Shown here: positions 18,091 through 28,299 of the stretch, in pieces | Layout: each line of letters begins with the position of its first letter | Numbering within the stretch: position 1 is the first letter of the stretch | Assembly: GCF_013374995.1 (NCBI RefSeq) | Contig: NZ_CP056030.1 | Span: 3,194,501 to 3,258,500 of the forward strand | Origin: Pseudomonas eucalypticola | GTDB lineage: Bacteria; Pseudomonadota; Gammaproteobacteria; Pseudomonadales; Pseudomonadaceae | Direction of reading: 5' to 3' | Length of the DNA stretch: 64,000 nt | Program-made: the position numbers and the translations under genes | The notes under the pieces: model-generated | What the model was told of the DNA's origin: nothing | Database searches by the model: none | What the model saw: the letters and a program-made list of their open reading frames with translations, nothing else

Positions 18091-18183
18091 CGCGGCGTCC
18101 TTTTCCCGAGCTTCGCCCGGTCCCAGAGGCAAGCCCCGCCAGAGCGGTGTGACCGGGCGCCAGCTCGGGAAGCAGGCGCCGCG
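18091..18183. repeat. Large imperfect inverted repeat, REP-like
   Basis: Arms at about 18091-18122 and 18151-18183 are near-complementary (common core TTCCCGAGCT and CGCCCGGTC) around a 28-base loop. It lies between the ABC exporter promoter and the end of the flavoenzyme gene, so it may act as a terminator for the ABC importer operon. Its core differs from the REP doublet near 16.1 kb. Confidence 0.6.
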
Positions 18184-18202
18184 GTGCTTCAGCATGAGAG
18201 AT

Positions 18203-19375
18203 TTAGAACAGCCCGGAGGTGGGCGGTGGCGTGCCTTTCAGTGCCCAGGCGCCCACCGCCGCGGCCTTCCAGTCGCGTGGGTTGTGGTTGGTCACGGTGC
18301 GGGCGTTGCGCCAGTGGCGGTCCAGGTTGTGCTGGCGGCTGGTGGTGGACGCACCGCCCACGTCGAACACCCGCTCGGCCGCCTTCAGTGCGCTGTCTGC
18401 CGTGATGAACTGCGCCTGGGCCACTTCCACCGCCGCCTGCTCCACCAGCGCTGGATCCTGCCCCGCCGCCCAGGCGCGGTCGATGGTGTCGGCCGCGCGC
18501 AGCACCACCGCTTCGGCGGCATAGGCGCGGGCCGCGATCTCGCCAACGCTCAATTCCACGTACGGGTCGTCCACCGAGCGGCTGGCGCTGCTGTGCTTGA
18601 TCGGCCGGGCGTGGTCGCGCGCGAAACGCACGGCGTCATTCAGGGCATTGCGGGCAATACCCGCCTGCACCGTGGCCAGGAACAACTGCAGGAATGGCGT
18701 GACGATGGTGCGGGTACCCTCCTGCACCGTGCGGGCGCGAAGTTCGTCCGGGTAGACGATGACGTCGTCCAGGCGCGTGGTGCCGCTGGCGGTCAGGCGC
18801 TGGCCCATGGCGTCGAAGTCGTCGAGCAGCACCAGGCCCTGGCGGTCGCGTGGCAGCACGAACGACCGGGGCTGGTCGTCTTCGTCCAGCGCCACCACAC
18901 TGATCCAGTCGGCGTACAGGGCACCCGTGCTGTAATACTTGCTGCCAGTAACCCGGTAGTGATCCCCCTGGCGCACGATGCGCGCACTGATGGCGCCGTT
19001 GGCGCCGCCCACTTCCCAGCCGGCGTTACCCAGCACGGCGCCGTCCAGGTAACGGGCGAACCAGCGGTCACGCTCACTGCCGGCATCGTCTTCGGCACCG
19101 GTCAGCAGGCCTTCCAGGAAGGCCAGGCCAGGGCGTAATGCCTGGGCGGTGTTGGAGTCGACGCTGGCCACCGCCAGCAACACTTCGATCACGTCACGCA
19201 CCGAAGCCCCCGGGCCTCCGGCGGCCTCAGGCACGCGCAGGGTGAACAGCCCGGCCTGGGCCAACGCTCGCACCGCCTCATAGGGCAACTGACGGTCACG
19301 CTCGCGAGCAGCAGCGCCCGCTTCGATGTGTGGAAGCAGCGCGTAAATGCGGTCTTTCAAGGCCTGTACAGACAT
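18203..19375 (-). CDS. Acyl-CoA dehydrogenase-fold flavoenzyme, SfnB/DszC-like
   Basis: A 390-residue protein with the acyl-CoA dehydrogenase fold. The C-terminal signature NHNPRDWKAAAVGAWALKG and the sequence VGGASTTSRQHNLDRHWRN are typical of the DszC/SfnB group, flavin-dependent monooxygenases or oxidoreductases linked to organosulfur use, rather than fatty-acid dehydrogenases. The flavin-contact region GSKYYSTGALYADW is present. The ATG at 19375 has AGGAG upstream. It is the last gene of a minus-strand operon behind a peptide-family ABC importer. I infer that the importer brings in a substrate that this enzyme oxidises, perhaps to release sulfur under starvation. It would need a flavin reductase, and none is in the window. 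Confidence 0.85.
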   Translation of the reverse strand: MSVQALKDRIYALLPHIEAGAAARERDRQLPYEAVRALAQAGLFTLRVPEAAGGPGASVRDVIEVLLAVASVDSNTAQALRPGLAFLEGLLTGAEDDAGSERDRWFARYLDGAVLGNAGWEVGGANGAISARIVRQGDHYRVTGSKYYSTGALYADWISVVALDEDDQPRSFVLPRDRQGLVLLDDFDAMGQRLTASGTTRLDDVIVYPDELRARTVQEGTRTIVTPFLQLFLATVQAGIARNALNDAVRFARDHARPIKHSSASRSVDDPYVELSVGEIAARAYAAEAVVLRAADTIDRAWAAGQDPALVEQAAVEVAQAQFITADSALKAAERVFDVGGASTTSRQHNLDRHWRNARTVTNHNPRDWKAAAVGAWALKGTPPPTSGLF

Positions 19376-19392
19376 GGTGACTCCTGGGCGAT

Positions 19393-21098
<1,706 letters not shown>

Positions 21099-21102
<4 letters not shown>

Positions 21103-21956
21103 GACAGGCGGCCCTCCAGGCGTTGTTGCAGGTAACGGCCCACCACGGTGGTGGACAAGGTGGTCAAGACGATGAACAGCCCGGGCACGAAGGTCAGCCA
21201 GGGGGCGTTGACCACGAAGTCGCGGCCCATGGACAGCATGGTCCCCCACTCGGGTGCGGGCGGCTTGGCGCCCAGACCCAGGAAACTCAGGGCCGAAGCC
21301 CAGACAATGGCTTGGCCCACGCCCATGGTCATGGTGACCACCAGCGGGCGCAGGGCGTTGGGCAGCAACTGGCGCAGGATGATCCGCGCCGGGCGGTGGC
21401 CCAGGGCGCGGGCCGCCTCGATATAACCGGCATTGCGCACACTCAGTACCTGGCCGCGCACCATGCGTGCGTAGCCCGGCGCGCCGCCGATGCCGGTGGC
21501 GATGATCAACGGCCCGATACCGCTGCCAAATACCGCTACGAACAGCAGGGCCAGTACCAGGCTGGGAAAAGCGAACAGCACTTCCAGCAGCCAGCCGATG
21601 GCGCGGTCGGTCGCGCCGCCCAACAGACCGCCGAGCAGCCCGAGGCTGATGGCCACGGCCATGGCCAGCGCGGTGGCGGCCATGCCGATCAGCAGCGACT
21701 GGCGGGCACCGAAGACGATGCGTGCATAGATATCGCGGCCCGATTGGTCAGTACCGAACCAGTGCGCCCAGCCAGGCGCCTGGAACGCGTCCCGTGGCAC
21801 GATGGCCAGCGGATCGCTGTGGCTGAACAGGCCCGGGGCCAATGCCGCGGCCACCAGCCAGGCCAGGAACAGACCTGCCAGCAAGGTGCCCCAGCGCGGG
21901 GTGAAACGGGGCTGGGCCAGGTCCAGCGCGGGGGCTTCGAGAATCAGTTGGCTCAT
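21099..21956 (-). CDS. ABC importer permease, DppC type
   Basis: A 285-residue inner-membrane permease. The N-terminal region has the DppC pattern FSHSDPLAIVPRDAFQAPG followed by HWFGTDQSGRDIYARIVFG. The EAA loop near the C-terminus (EAARALGHRPARIILRQLLP) contacts the ATPase. Five to six hydrophobic helices are visible. The ATG at 21956 overlaps the upstream permease stop by 4 bases. It forms the transmembrane channel with the DppB-like subunit. Confidence 0.93.
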
Positions 21957-22936
21957 GGGCGTTGCTCCACCAGGCGTGGGTCGATCCACTCATACAGCAG
22001 GTCGACGAGAAGGTTGGCCAGCACATAGCCGGCCGCCACCACCAGGCTGATGCCGATGGTCAGGGGCAGGTCCTGAGCCTGCACCGCCTGGTACAGCTGG
22101 CGGCCCAGGCCCTTGCGGGAAAAGATCACTTCCACCACCACCGCGCCGCTAATCAGCGCGCCGATGGCCCAGCCCGACAGCGACACCCCTGGTAGCACCG
22201 CATGGCGCAGGGCGTGCCTGAACCGCACCGCCAGGTCACTGAGGCCACGGGTGCGGGCCGTCAGCACGAAGGGCTGTTCCAAGGTGACTTCCAAGGTTTC
22301 GCGGGTCACCTGACCAATGAAACCGGCCAGTGGCAGGGCCAGCGCCAGTGCCGGCAGCACCAGGGTGGCGATACCGTCACTGCCTGCCGGCGGGAACCAG
22401 CGCAGGCCGAAGGCGAACACCGCCAGCAACATGATCGCCAGCCAGAACTGCGGCAGCGCCGCCGACACGGTTTCCACCAGCGAGCCCAACTGGCTCAGCC
22501 AACCCTGCCGGCCAGCGGTCACCAGGGTCCAGGCGAGCACCAGCGCCCAGGCCAGCAACAGGGCGACCACCACCAGCTCCAGGGTCGCCCCGCTCTGCTC
22601 GGCCAGCACCTGGGTCACGGGCTGGTGGCGCGAATAGGAGACGCCCAGGTCGCCCTGCACCAGTCTGGCCAGGTACAGGCCGTATTGCACAGCCAGCGGC
22701 TTGTCCAGCCCGAACTCGCGGGTGGCTTCGGCGATGGTCTCCGGGGTCGGGTTGCCGCTGGGGCCACCCAGGATGGCCAGCACCGGGTCACCCGGCATCA
22801 GCCGCAGGGCAAAGAACGTCAGGGTGGCCACGGCCCACAGCACCAGCACGGCACCGCCCAGCCGCAGCAGCGCCCGCCGGCCCAGGTGGGCCAAGCGCTG
22901 ACGGCGCGGGTTTTCCAGCGTCACGATGGCATTCAT
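21953..22936 (-). CDS. ABC importer permease, DppB type
   Basis: A 327-residue permease with six predicted helices. DppB features are ATLTFFALRLMPGDPVLAI at the N-terminus, LGVSYSRHQPVTQVL in the periplasmic loop, and a C-terminal segment with VEVIFSRKGLGRQLYQAVQ and LLVDLLYEWIDPR. The ATG at 22936 overlaps the stop of the binding-protein gene by 4 bases; an ATG at 22948 is possible. It pairs with the DppC-like gene downstream. Confidence 0.93.
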   Translation of the reverse strand: MNAIVTLENPRRQRLAHLGRRALLRLGGAVLVLWAVATLTFFALRLMPGDPVLAILGGPSGNPTPETIAEATREFGLDKPLAVQYGLYLARLVQGDLGVSYSRHQPVTQVLAEQSGATLELVVVALLLAWALVLAWTLVTAGRQGWLSQLGSLVETVSAALPQFWLAIMLLAVFAFGLRWFPPAGSDGIATLVLPALALALPLAGFIGQVTRETLEVTLEQPFVLTARTRGLSDLAVRFRHALRHAVLPGVSLSGWAIGALISGAVVVEVIFSRKGLGRQLYQAVQAQDLPLTIGISLVVAAGYVLANLLVDLLYEWIDPRLVEQRP

Positions 22937-24567
22937 TTGTTCACCCATGCGTCATAGAGGTAGGTCACGGCCAGGGAGGGCTCGATGCGCACGCCCTGGG
23001 TGGTCTTGTAGATGCCCAAGCGTGTGCTTTGCGGGTAGGTGGTCAGTTGCAGGTAGTTGCGGCTGGCAATCGCCTGCGCCTGGTAATACAGGGCCTGGCG
23101 CTGTTGCGGGTCCTGGGTGGCCAGGGCGCCCTCCAGCGTCTGGTCGAACGTCTTGTCGTCAAAGCCTGCGGTGTTCTGGTGGTACCCGCCTACACCCGCC
23201 GGTTGCAGGAACTGCGAGCTGAAGATGATGCGCAACACGTCGGCGGTGTTGGTGTTCCAGTACTCGGGAATGACGTCGTAGTCCCATTTGGCCTGGTGGT
23301 CGGTGGCCTGCACCGCACTCATCTGGTCGATCAACACCTCGAAGCCCACGGCGCGGGTGGTGGCTTGCACCTGTTCCCACAGGGTCTGCTCCGAGGGCGG
23401 GGTTTCGTTGCTCATGATCACGTGCACTTGCAGGCGCTGGCCGTCCTTGGTGCGGTAACCCTGGGCGTCGCGGTGGGTCCAGCCGGCCTCATCCAGCAGG
23501 TGGTTGGCCCGGGCCGGGTCATAGTCCTGCGCGTGCTCGAAGTCAGCGCTGTGAAAGCGCGTGGCCGAACTCAACGGCGCCCCGGCCCGCGGAAACTCGC
23601 CGAAGTACACGCTCTTGAGCGCCCCCTCCACATCGGCGCTGCGCACAAACGCCTCGCGCACCCTCACATCGTTGAAGGGTAGCCGGCGGGTGTTGAGGGT
23701 GCCGTTGGTGGGGTTGCCGGGGCGCAGGGCAATCATCAGGCTCAGGTCCGGGTTGTGCCGGGCCGCCGCGTGCGATTCGGGCGGCAGCGCCTCGATCACG
23801 TCCACCTCACCGGCCTGCAGCGAAGCAAAGCGTACCGATGGCTCCGGAATGAACTTCCACACCACCCGGTCCAGGTAGGCTGGCCCTTGATGATGGGCCG
23901 TGGGCGGCGCCCAGTTGTAATCGGGGTTGCGCACCAGTTCAACCTGGCTCTGGCGGTCCCACTTGACCACCTTGAACGGCCCCGACCCCACTGGCGACTG
24001 GCAATTTTCGTCCCGCGAGCGCAGCAGCGCGGTGGGCGACTCGATGCCCAGAAACCCTTGCGCCAGTACTTCCAGGAACGCGGCATAGGGTGAGGACAGG
24101 TGCACCACGGCAGTGTGCTCATCCACCACGTCCGTGCTCACGTACTGGCGGATATAGCCCCCCGCCGTGCTGGACTGGGTCTTGGGGTTTGCCATGTGGT
24201 CGAGGTTAGCCTTCACGGCGGCGGCGTTGAACGGCGTGCCGTCGGTGAAATGCACGTCATCGCGCAAGTGGAAGGTATAGGTGGTGCCGTCGGCGGAGAC
24301 CTCCCAGCTTTTAGCCAGCCAAGGGCCGATCTTGCCGTTCTCGTCCATGGACACCAGCGAGTCCAGGTATTGCTGCCCCACGAACACCTGGGGCATGTCG
24401 CCGGACACGTGGGGGTCCAGGCAGGTGGGCTCGCGGTCGGTGGCATAGACCAGCGTGCCGCCGCTGACGGGCGTGGTGCTGCGCTGTGCCACTGGGGTAC
24501 TGCGGTCGCACGCCGCCAGCGCCACGCACAGCGCCGCCAGGGTGAAAGTCTTGAAGGTTGGATGCAC
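22933..24567 (-). CDS. ABC importer solute-binding lipoprotein, family 5 (peptide/nickel type)
   Basis: A 544-residue extracytoplasmic receptor. The N-terminus has a lipoprotein signal ending LAAC, with the lipid-attachment Cys at residue 20. The SBP_bac_5 fold follows: LVYATDREPTCLDPH, then KSWEVSADGTTYTFHLRDDV and the hinge motif VKANLDHM. It is the first gene of the operon (receptor, two permeases, double ATPase, flavoenzyme). The ligand is not evident; the class binds peptides, glutathione, opines or metal complexes. The flavoenzyme neighbour argues for an organosulfur or otherwise unusual nutrient. Confidence 0.93.
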   Translation of the reverse strand: MHPTFKTFTLAALCVALAACDRSTPVAQRSTTPVSGGTLVYATDREPTCLDPHVSGDMPQVFVGQQYLDSLVSMDENGKIGPWLAKSWEVSADGTTYTFHLRDDVHFTDGTPFNAAAVKANLDHMANPKTQSSTAGGYIRQYVSTDVVDEHTAVVHLSSPYAAFLEVLAQGFLGIESPTALLRSRDENCQSPVGSGPFKVVKWDRQSQVELVRNPDYNWAPPTAHHQGPAYLDRVVWKFIPEPSVRFASLQAGEVDVIEALPPESHAAARHNPDLSLMIALRPGNPTNGTLNTRRLPFNDVRVREAFVRSADVEGALKSVYFGEFPRAGAPLSSATRFHSADFEHAQDYDPARANHLLDEAGWTHRDAQGYRTKDGQRLQVHVIMSNETPPSEQTLWEQVQATTRAVGFEVLIDQMSAVQATDHQAKWDYDVIPEYWNTNTADVLRIIFSSQFLQPAGVGGYHQNTAGFDDKTFDQTLEGALATQDPQQRQALYYQAQAIASRNYLQLTTYPQSTRLGIYKTTQGVRIEPSLAVTYLYDAWVNK

Positions 24568-24711
24568 GGGCGTCCCTCGGCCAATGGTTCTGGCCTAGGG
24601 GATTGCACAAGCCGTGCCGGGTTAAAAGGCCCGGTTTAGAGGGCTTTGGCGGGGTTTGGCGATGTTGGAAAGTGGCAAACTGCCGAACATGTGTTGGTGG
24701 AGCAACAGCGC

Positions 24712-24737
24712 CACGTGGACGGACGTGCGTCCACGTG
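24712..24737. terminator. 10-bp inverted repeat downstream of the HAD phosphatase gene
   Basis: CACGTGGACG (24712-24721) and CGTCCACGTG (24728-24737) are perfect complements around a 6-base loop, 8 bases beyond the end of the HAD gene. There is no T-run, so a rho-independent terminator is only probable. Confidence 0.45.
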
Positions 24738-24744
24738 CGCAGGG

Positions 24745-25500
24745 TTACGCGCCTCGTGGGTTGTCAGGGCCGCGGTCGGTGCCAGGTTCGTCTTCCCGCG
24801 AAGCGTCCTCTGCGGTGGCCCGCTTGACCTGGCTGCCGATGGTCTCGATCCGAAACCGCCCCCGCTGCCAGGCCGGGTGAAAATGGCGCCAATGGGCGTC
24901 CTGGGCGGCGGCCAGCAATTCGTGGTCGCCACGGGTGTCGCCCCAGGCGCGCAGGCGGTACTGCGACAGAGGGCCGTACACCGCTTCCAGGCGCAGCACC
25001 TTGGTTTCGCAGCGGCAATTGCTGCCACTGATACGACCGGTCAGGCGGCCATTGGCAACTTCCAGTTCCGTGGCAATCAAGCGGATACCCAGGTGGTCGG
25101 CGAAAGGCTTGAGCACCAGGCTAGGCGAAGCCGAGCACAGGGTCACCTGCGCCCCGGACGCGCGCTCGGCGGCCACCGCGGCCACACCGGCCGGGCGCAT
25201 CAGGCGGCCCCAGAAGTGCGCGCGAAACTGCCCGGCTTTCTGTTCCAGCCAGCTGACCTCGACATCCGTGAGAAACGCTGCAATCAACGTGGCCTTCAGT
25301 TCGTCGCGGGTCAGCCCTTTGCCCAGGTAGCGAATCGCCGAAGGCAGCATGCGCACCATGCGCCATGTGAAGGCGCGGTTGCCGAAGGCGAATTTAAGGA
25401 AAGGCACAAAGCTGTCGTGCCGGGTCAGCGTGCCGTCAAAGTCGAACACTGAGAGTACCTTCGCCCCGGCGGGGCCCGCTTCCAGCATGTCCTGTGTCAT
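24745..25500 (-). CDS. HAD-IB family phosphatase
   Basis: A 251-residue HAD hydrolase, subfamily IB, like SerB-type phosphatases. The catalytic motif is DFDGTLTRHDSF (the first Asp is the nucleophile and the second the acid/base). Motif II is TLCSASPSLVLKPFADHLG and motif III/IV is the C-terminal WGDTRGDHELL. The cap region between motifs is alpha-helical with AFTWRMVRMLP. The substrate is a phosphomonoester, possibly a lipid or small metabolite phosphate, but cannot be fixed. The tail after about residue 220 is charged (EDASREDEPG) and probably disordered. It is divergent from the glutamate-synthase-like gene. Confidence 0.9.
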   Translation of the reverse strand: MTQDMLEAGPAGAKVLSVFDFDGTLTRHDSFVPFLKFAFGNRAFTWRMVRMLPSAIRYLGKGLTRDELKATLIAAFLTDVEVSWLEQKAGQFRAHFWGRLMRPAGVAAVAAERASGAQVTLCSASPSLVLKPFADHLGIRLIATELEVANGRLTGRISGSNCRCETKVLRLEAVYGPLSQYRLRAWGDTRGDHELLAAAQDAHWRHFHPAWQRGRFRIETIGSQVKRATAEDASREDEPGTDRGPDNPRGA

Positions 25501-25676
25501 CGACTTACCTCTGCCAGGGGTACTGGCTCAATGAATGTGGCGTATGGGGGTTTGACGCCAAGAGACCGGGCACGTTCGACAATGCGCGCGGTCCCGTTGA
25601 AATGAGGGGCGAATCCGCACAAGGTAGCCCCTCTGTCGCGCATTATTACCCAAAGAGAAACGCAGCCTTTCAAGAT

Positions 25677-25690
25677 GTTAGCTAGCTAAC
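25677..25690. promoter_or_regulatory. Perfect 14-bp palindrome GTTAGCTAGCTAAC
   Basis: A perfect palindrome 76 bases before the FMN glutamate-synthase-like gene, in the divergent 265-base gap that starts at 25501. The rest of the gap shows no gene. A dimeric regulator could bind here, but no regulator is encoded next to it. Confidence 0.4.
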
Positions 25691-25766
25691 TATGTCGGCT
25701 CACTGGTACCGTCAGGTAGCGACAATACGTCCCACCCCGCTGTGACCGTACCGTGAGAGACCTACA

Positions 25767-27419
25767 ATGAAAATATCGCTCCTGAGCCGCTACGCCGTTT
25801 TTTCCGGCTGCGTGCTGTTCACCCTGTGCAACCTGTTGTTCTTAGCCATGACGCCGACCCTCGAGGTGCTGACTTCGATCACCGGCGTACTGAGCCTGAT
25901 CGGCCTGTACGACCTGCTGCAAACCCAGCACTCCGTACGCCGCAATTATCCCATCCTGGGGCATGCCCGCTACCTGATCGAAACCATCCGCCCGGAAATC
26001 CGCCAGTACATGCTGGAAGGTGATGACGAGAAGCTGCCCTTCTCCCGCGCTCAGCGGTCGATTGTGTACCAGCGGGCGAAGAACCAGCCAGCGGAAAAGG
26101 CCTTCGGCACCCTGACCGATGTGTACCAACCTGGCTTCGAGTTCATCAGCCACTCCATGCTGCCCAGCGAGGCCTGCGACCCTCGGCAGTTTTACGTGAC
26201 CATCGGTGGCCCGGCCTGCCAGCAGCCCTACCGCGCTTCGGTGTTCAACATTTCGGCCATGAGCTTCGGTGCCCTTAGCGCCAACGCCATTCGCGCCCTG
26301 AACCGCGGCGCCAAGCTCGGCGGCTTCGCCCATGACACGGGCGAGGGCAGCATCAGCCCTTACCACCAGGAATTCGGCGGCGATCTGATCTGGGAAATCG
26401 GCAGCGGCTATTTCGGCTGCCGCACACTCAGTGGGTCGTTCGACCCCGTGCGCTTCGCTGAGACCGCACGCCAGCCCCAGGTGAAGATGATCGAGATCAA
26501 GATGAGCCAGGGCGCCAAGCCGGGCCATGGGGGCATCCTGCCCAAGCACAAGGTGACCCAGGAAATCGCCAGCACCCGCGGGGTGAAAATGGGCGAGGAC
26601 TGCATCTCGCCCGCCCGCCACTCGCAGTTCAGCACCCCACTGCAATTGCTGGACTTCATCACCCAATTGCGCACCCTCTCGGGCGGCAAGCCGGTCGGTT
26701 TCAAGCTATGCCTGGGGCACCCCTGGGAGTTCATGGCGATCGTCAAGGCGATGTTGCAAACGGGAGTACACCCCGACTTCATCGTGGTGGACGGCAAGGA
26801 GGGCGGTACCGGTGCGGCGCCGCGCGAGTTTACCGACAATATGGGCATGCCCATGCGCGAGGGGCTGCTGTTCGTGCATAACACGTTGGTGGGCGCCGGC
26901 CTGCGCGGCCAGATAAAGCTGGGCGCCAGCGGCAAGATCGTCAGCGCGTTCGACATCGCCAGCGTGCTGGCCATCGGCGCCGATTGGGTCAACTCGGCAC
27001 GCGGCTTCATGTTTGCCATCGGGTGCATTCAGTCGCAGAGCTGCCACACCAACAAATGCCCCACCGGCGTGGCCACCCAGGACCCATTGCGCCAGCGGGC
27101 ACTGGAAGTGACTGACAAAGCCCAGCGGGTCGCCAACTTCCACCGCAATACCCTGGTAGCGCTGGGCGAAATGCTCAGCGCCGCGGGCCTCAGCCATCCG
27201 GCGGAGCTGGAACCCAAGCACCTGGTGCGGCGCATGACCACCACCGAGGTCCGGCTGTTCTCGCAGATCCATGTGTTCCTGGAGCCTGGGGAGCTGCTGG
27301 GCAAACCGGTCAGTGCCGAGTTCTACGCGCGCATGTGGCGCATGGCCCAGGCCGAGAGCTTCGCGCCCGTGGCGGTGCAGCCACCGAGCAAGGCGGATCG
27401 GCTGCCTGAGCCGGCTTGA
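25767..27419 (+). CDS. FMN-binding glutamate synthase-like membrane protein
   Basis: A 550-residue protein with one or two N-terminal hydrophobic helices (about residues 10-55) followed by the FMN/iron-sulfur synthase domain of GltB. Motifs seen are ISAMSFGALSANAIRALNRG (FMN barrel), the KPGHGGILPKHKV-like loop, VDGKEGGTGAAPREFTDN, and the cysteine cluster GCIQSQSCHTNKCPTGVAT expected to bind a 3Fe-4S centre. It lacks the N-terminal glutaminase domain of true glutamate synthase, so it probably transfers electrons or ammonia in another reaction. The family is widespread but poorly characterised. GAGAG precedes the ATG. Confidence 0.9.
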   Translation: MKISLLSRYAVFSGCVLFTLCNLLFLAMTPTLEVLTSITGVLSLIGLYDLLQTQHSVRRNYPILGHARYLIETIRPEIRQYMLEGDDEKLPFSRAQRSIVYQRAKNQPAEKAFGTLTDVYQPGFEFISHSMLPSEACDPRQFYVTIGGPACQQPYRASVFNISAMSFGALSANAIRALNRGAKLGGFAHDTGEGSISPYHQEFGGDLIWEIGSGYFGCRTLSGSFDPVRFAETARQPQVKMIEIKMSQGAKPGHGGILPKHKVTQEIASTRGVKMGEDCISPARHSQFSTPLQLLDFITQLRTLSGGKPVGFKLCLGHPWEFMAIVKAMLQTGVHPDFIVVDGKEGGTGAAPREFTDNMGMPMREGLLFVHNTLVGAGLRGQIKLGASGKIVSAFDIASVLAIGADWVNSARGFMFAIGCIQSQSCHTNKCPTGVATQDPLRQRALEVTDKAQRVANFHRNTLVALGEMLSAAGLSHPAELEPKHLVRRMTTTEVRLFSQIHVFLEPGELLGKPVSAEFYARMWRMAQAESFAPVAVQPPSKADRLPEPA

Positions 27420-27440
27420 ACAGCTGGGTGCACTACGGTG

Positions 27441-27483
27441 CTGCGCGGCGTTAGGGACGCGGCCAGGTTCGCTGCTACGGGCG
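27441..27483. repeat. Single REP-like element
   Basis: GCGCGGCGTTAGGGACGCGG and the following CCAGGTTCGCTGCTACGGGC match the right-hand half of the repeat doublet near 16.13 kb, with a few changes. It lies between the glutamate-synthase-like gene and a small hypothetical gene. Confidence 0.6.
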
Positions 27484-27559
27484 TTGTTCACAGCCCTTGA
27501 GTGGTGGCGATGTCGCGTGCAGACTAGGCCCTTCCCATTACAAATAGAAAGGAAGCCTG

Positions 27560-27829
27560 ATGCGGACCTTTGATCTGATTCGCGATGCCGTGTTGCCCGA
27601 GTTTCGCGACCGGGTTGCCGAGTATCTGGTCGACTACGAAACCGCGCTGGGTGCTGGTAACGCCGACAGCGCCCTGCTACGCGACACCGCGAATCAATTG
27701 CGCGGCTATCTGCGCGGGCTGAACACGACCCGAGTGCTGGGCATGGCCGACTGGGAAGAGCTGGACCGCCGGGTGGTGACCACCTGGCTCAGCGCCCCGG
27801 ATGAACGCATCACGTCTCCAGCCACGTAG
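27560..27829 (+). CDS. Small hypothetical protein
   Basis: An 89-residue soluble, mostly helical protein beginning MRTFDLIRDAVLPEFRDRVA; no signal peptide or known motif. It has a good ribosome site (AAAGGAAG, 6-9 bases upstream), codon use like its neighbours, and both termini open. I do not recognise the family. Its 3' end overlaps the convergent hypothetical gene by 20 bases. Confidence 0.7.
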   Translation: MRTFDLIRDAVLPEFRDRVAEYLVDYETALGAGNADSALLRDTANQLRGYLRGLNTTRVLGMADWEELDRRVVTTWLSAPDERITSPAT

Positions 27830-28226
27830 CGCTGGGCATCCGCATCCGGTCGATACCCACCACATCGCAGTATTCCAGCAACGGCAGTACGTAGGTGATC
27901 ACCCTGGCCCCCAGGGTGCCGTTGGCGCGCAGCCGTGCGGCGCGGCACAGCGGGCCAGCCGACCGAGGGTCACTGCTCGACTGCACGGCCAGCGCGTTCT
28001 CGTCCCCCACATGCCCGCCAGTCGCCAGGAACGCCAGGGTCTGTTCGAACGCCAACCGTGGCACCCGTACGCGGGTCTCGCGTTCACGGCCGGTGAACAC
28101 GTCGATGGCATGGTCGTCGCCCGAACCCACCAGAAAATTTCGGGCCCCCGCCGGGGTCAGCAGCGCGGCGCCTTGGGCGTCCAGAATCATTGTCCATAGG
28201 GCGGGGGTAACGCGGTTTACGGGCAT
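27810..28226 (-). CDS. Hypothetical protein of unknown function
   Basis: A 138-residue cytoplasmic-looking protein beginning MPVNRVTPALWTMILDAQGA. No known motif is visible. It has a glycine-rich loop FLVGSGDDHAIDVF and a downstream VGDENALAVQSSSDP. The ATG at 28226 is chosen as a plausible start; an upstream in-frame start at 28283 would add 19 residues. Its 3' end overlaps the convergent 89-residue gene by 20 bases, so the two transcripts may interfere. I cannot suggest a function. Confidence 0.65.
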   Translation of the reverse strand: MPVNRVTPALWTMILDAQGAALLTPAGARNFLVGSGDDHAIDVFTGRERETRVRVPRLAFEQTLAFLATGGHVGDENALAVQSSSDPRSAGPLCRAARLRANGTLGARVITYVLPLLEYCDVVGIDRMRMPSATWLET

Positions 28227-28299
28227 GCTGTCGAATCCATGATCAAAACGCCCATTTTGCCACGCCCGCGTCCAAGGCACCACGCAGTGGCGGGGCCTG

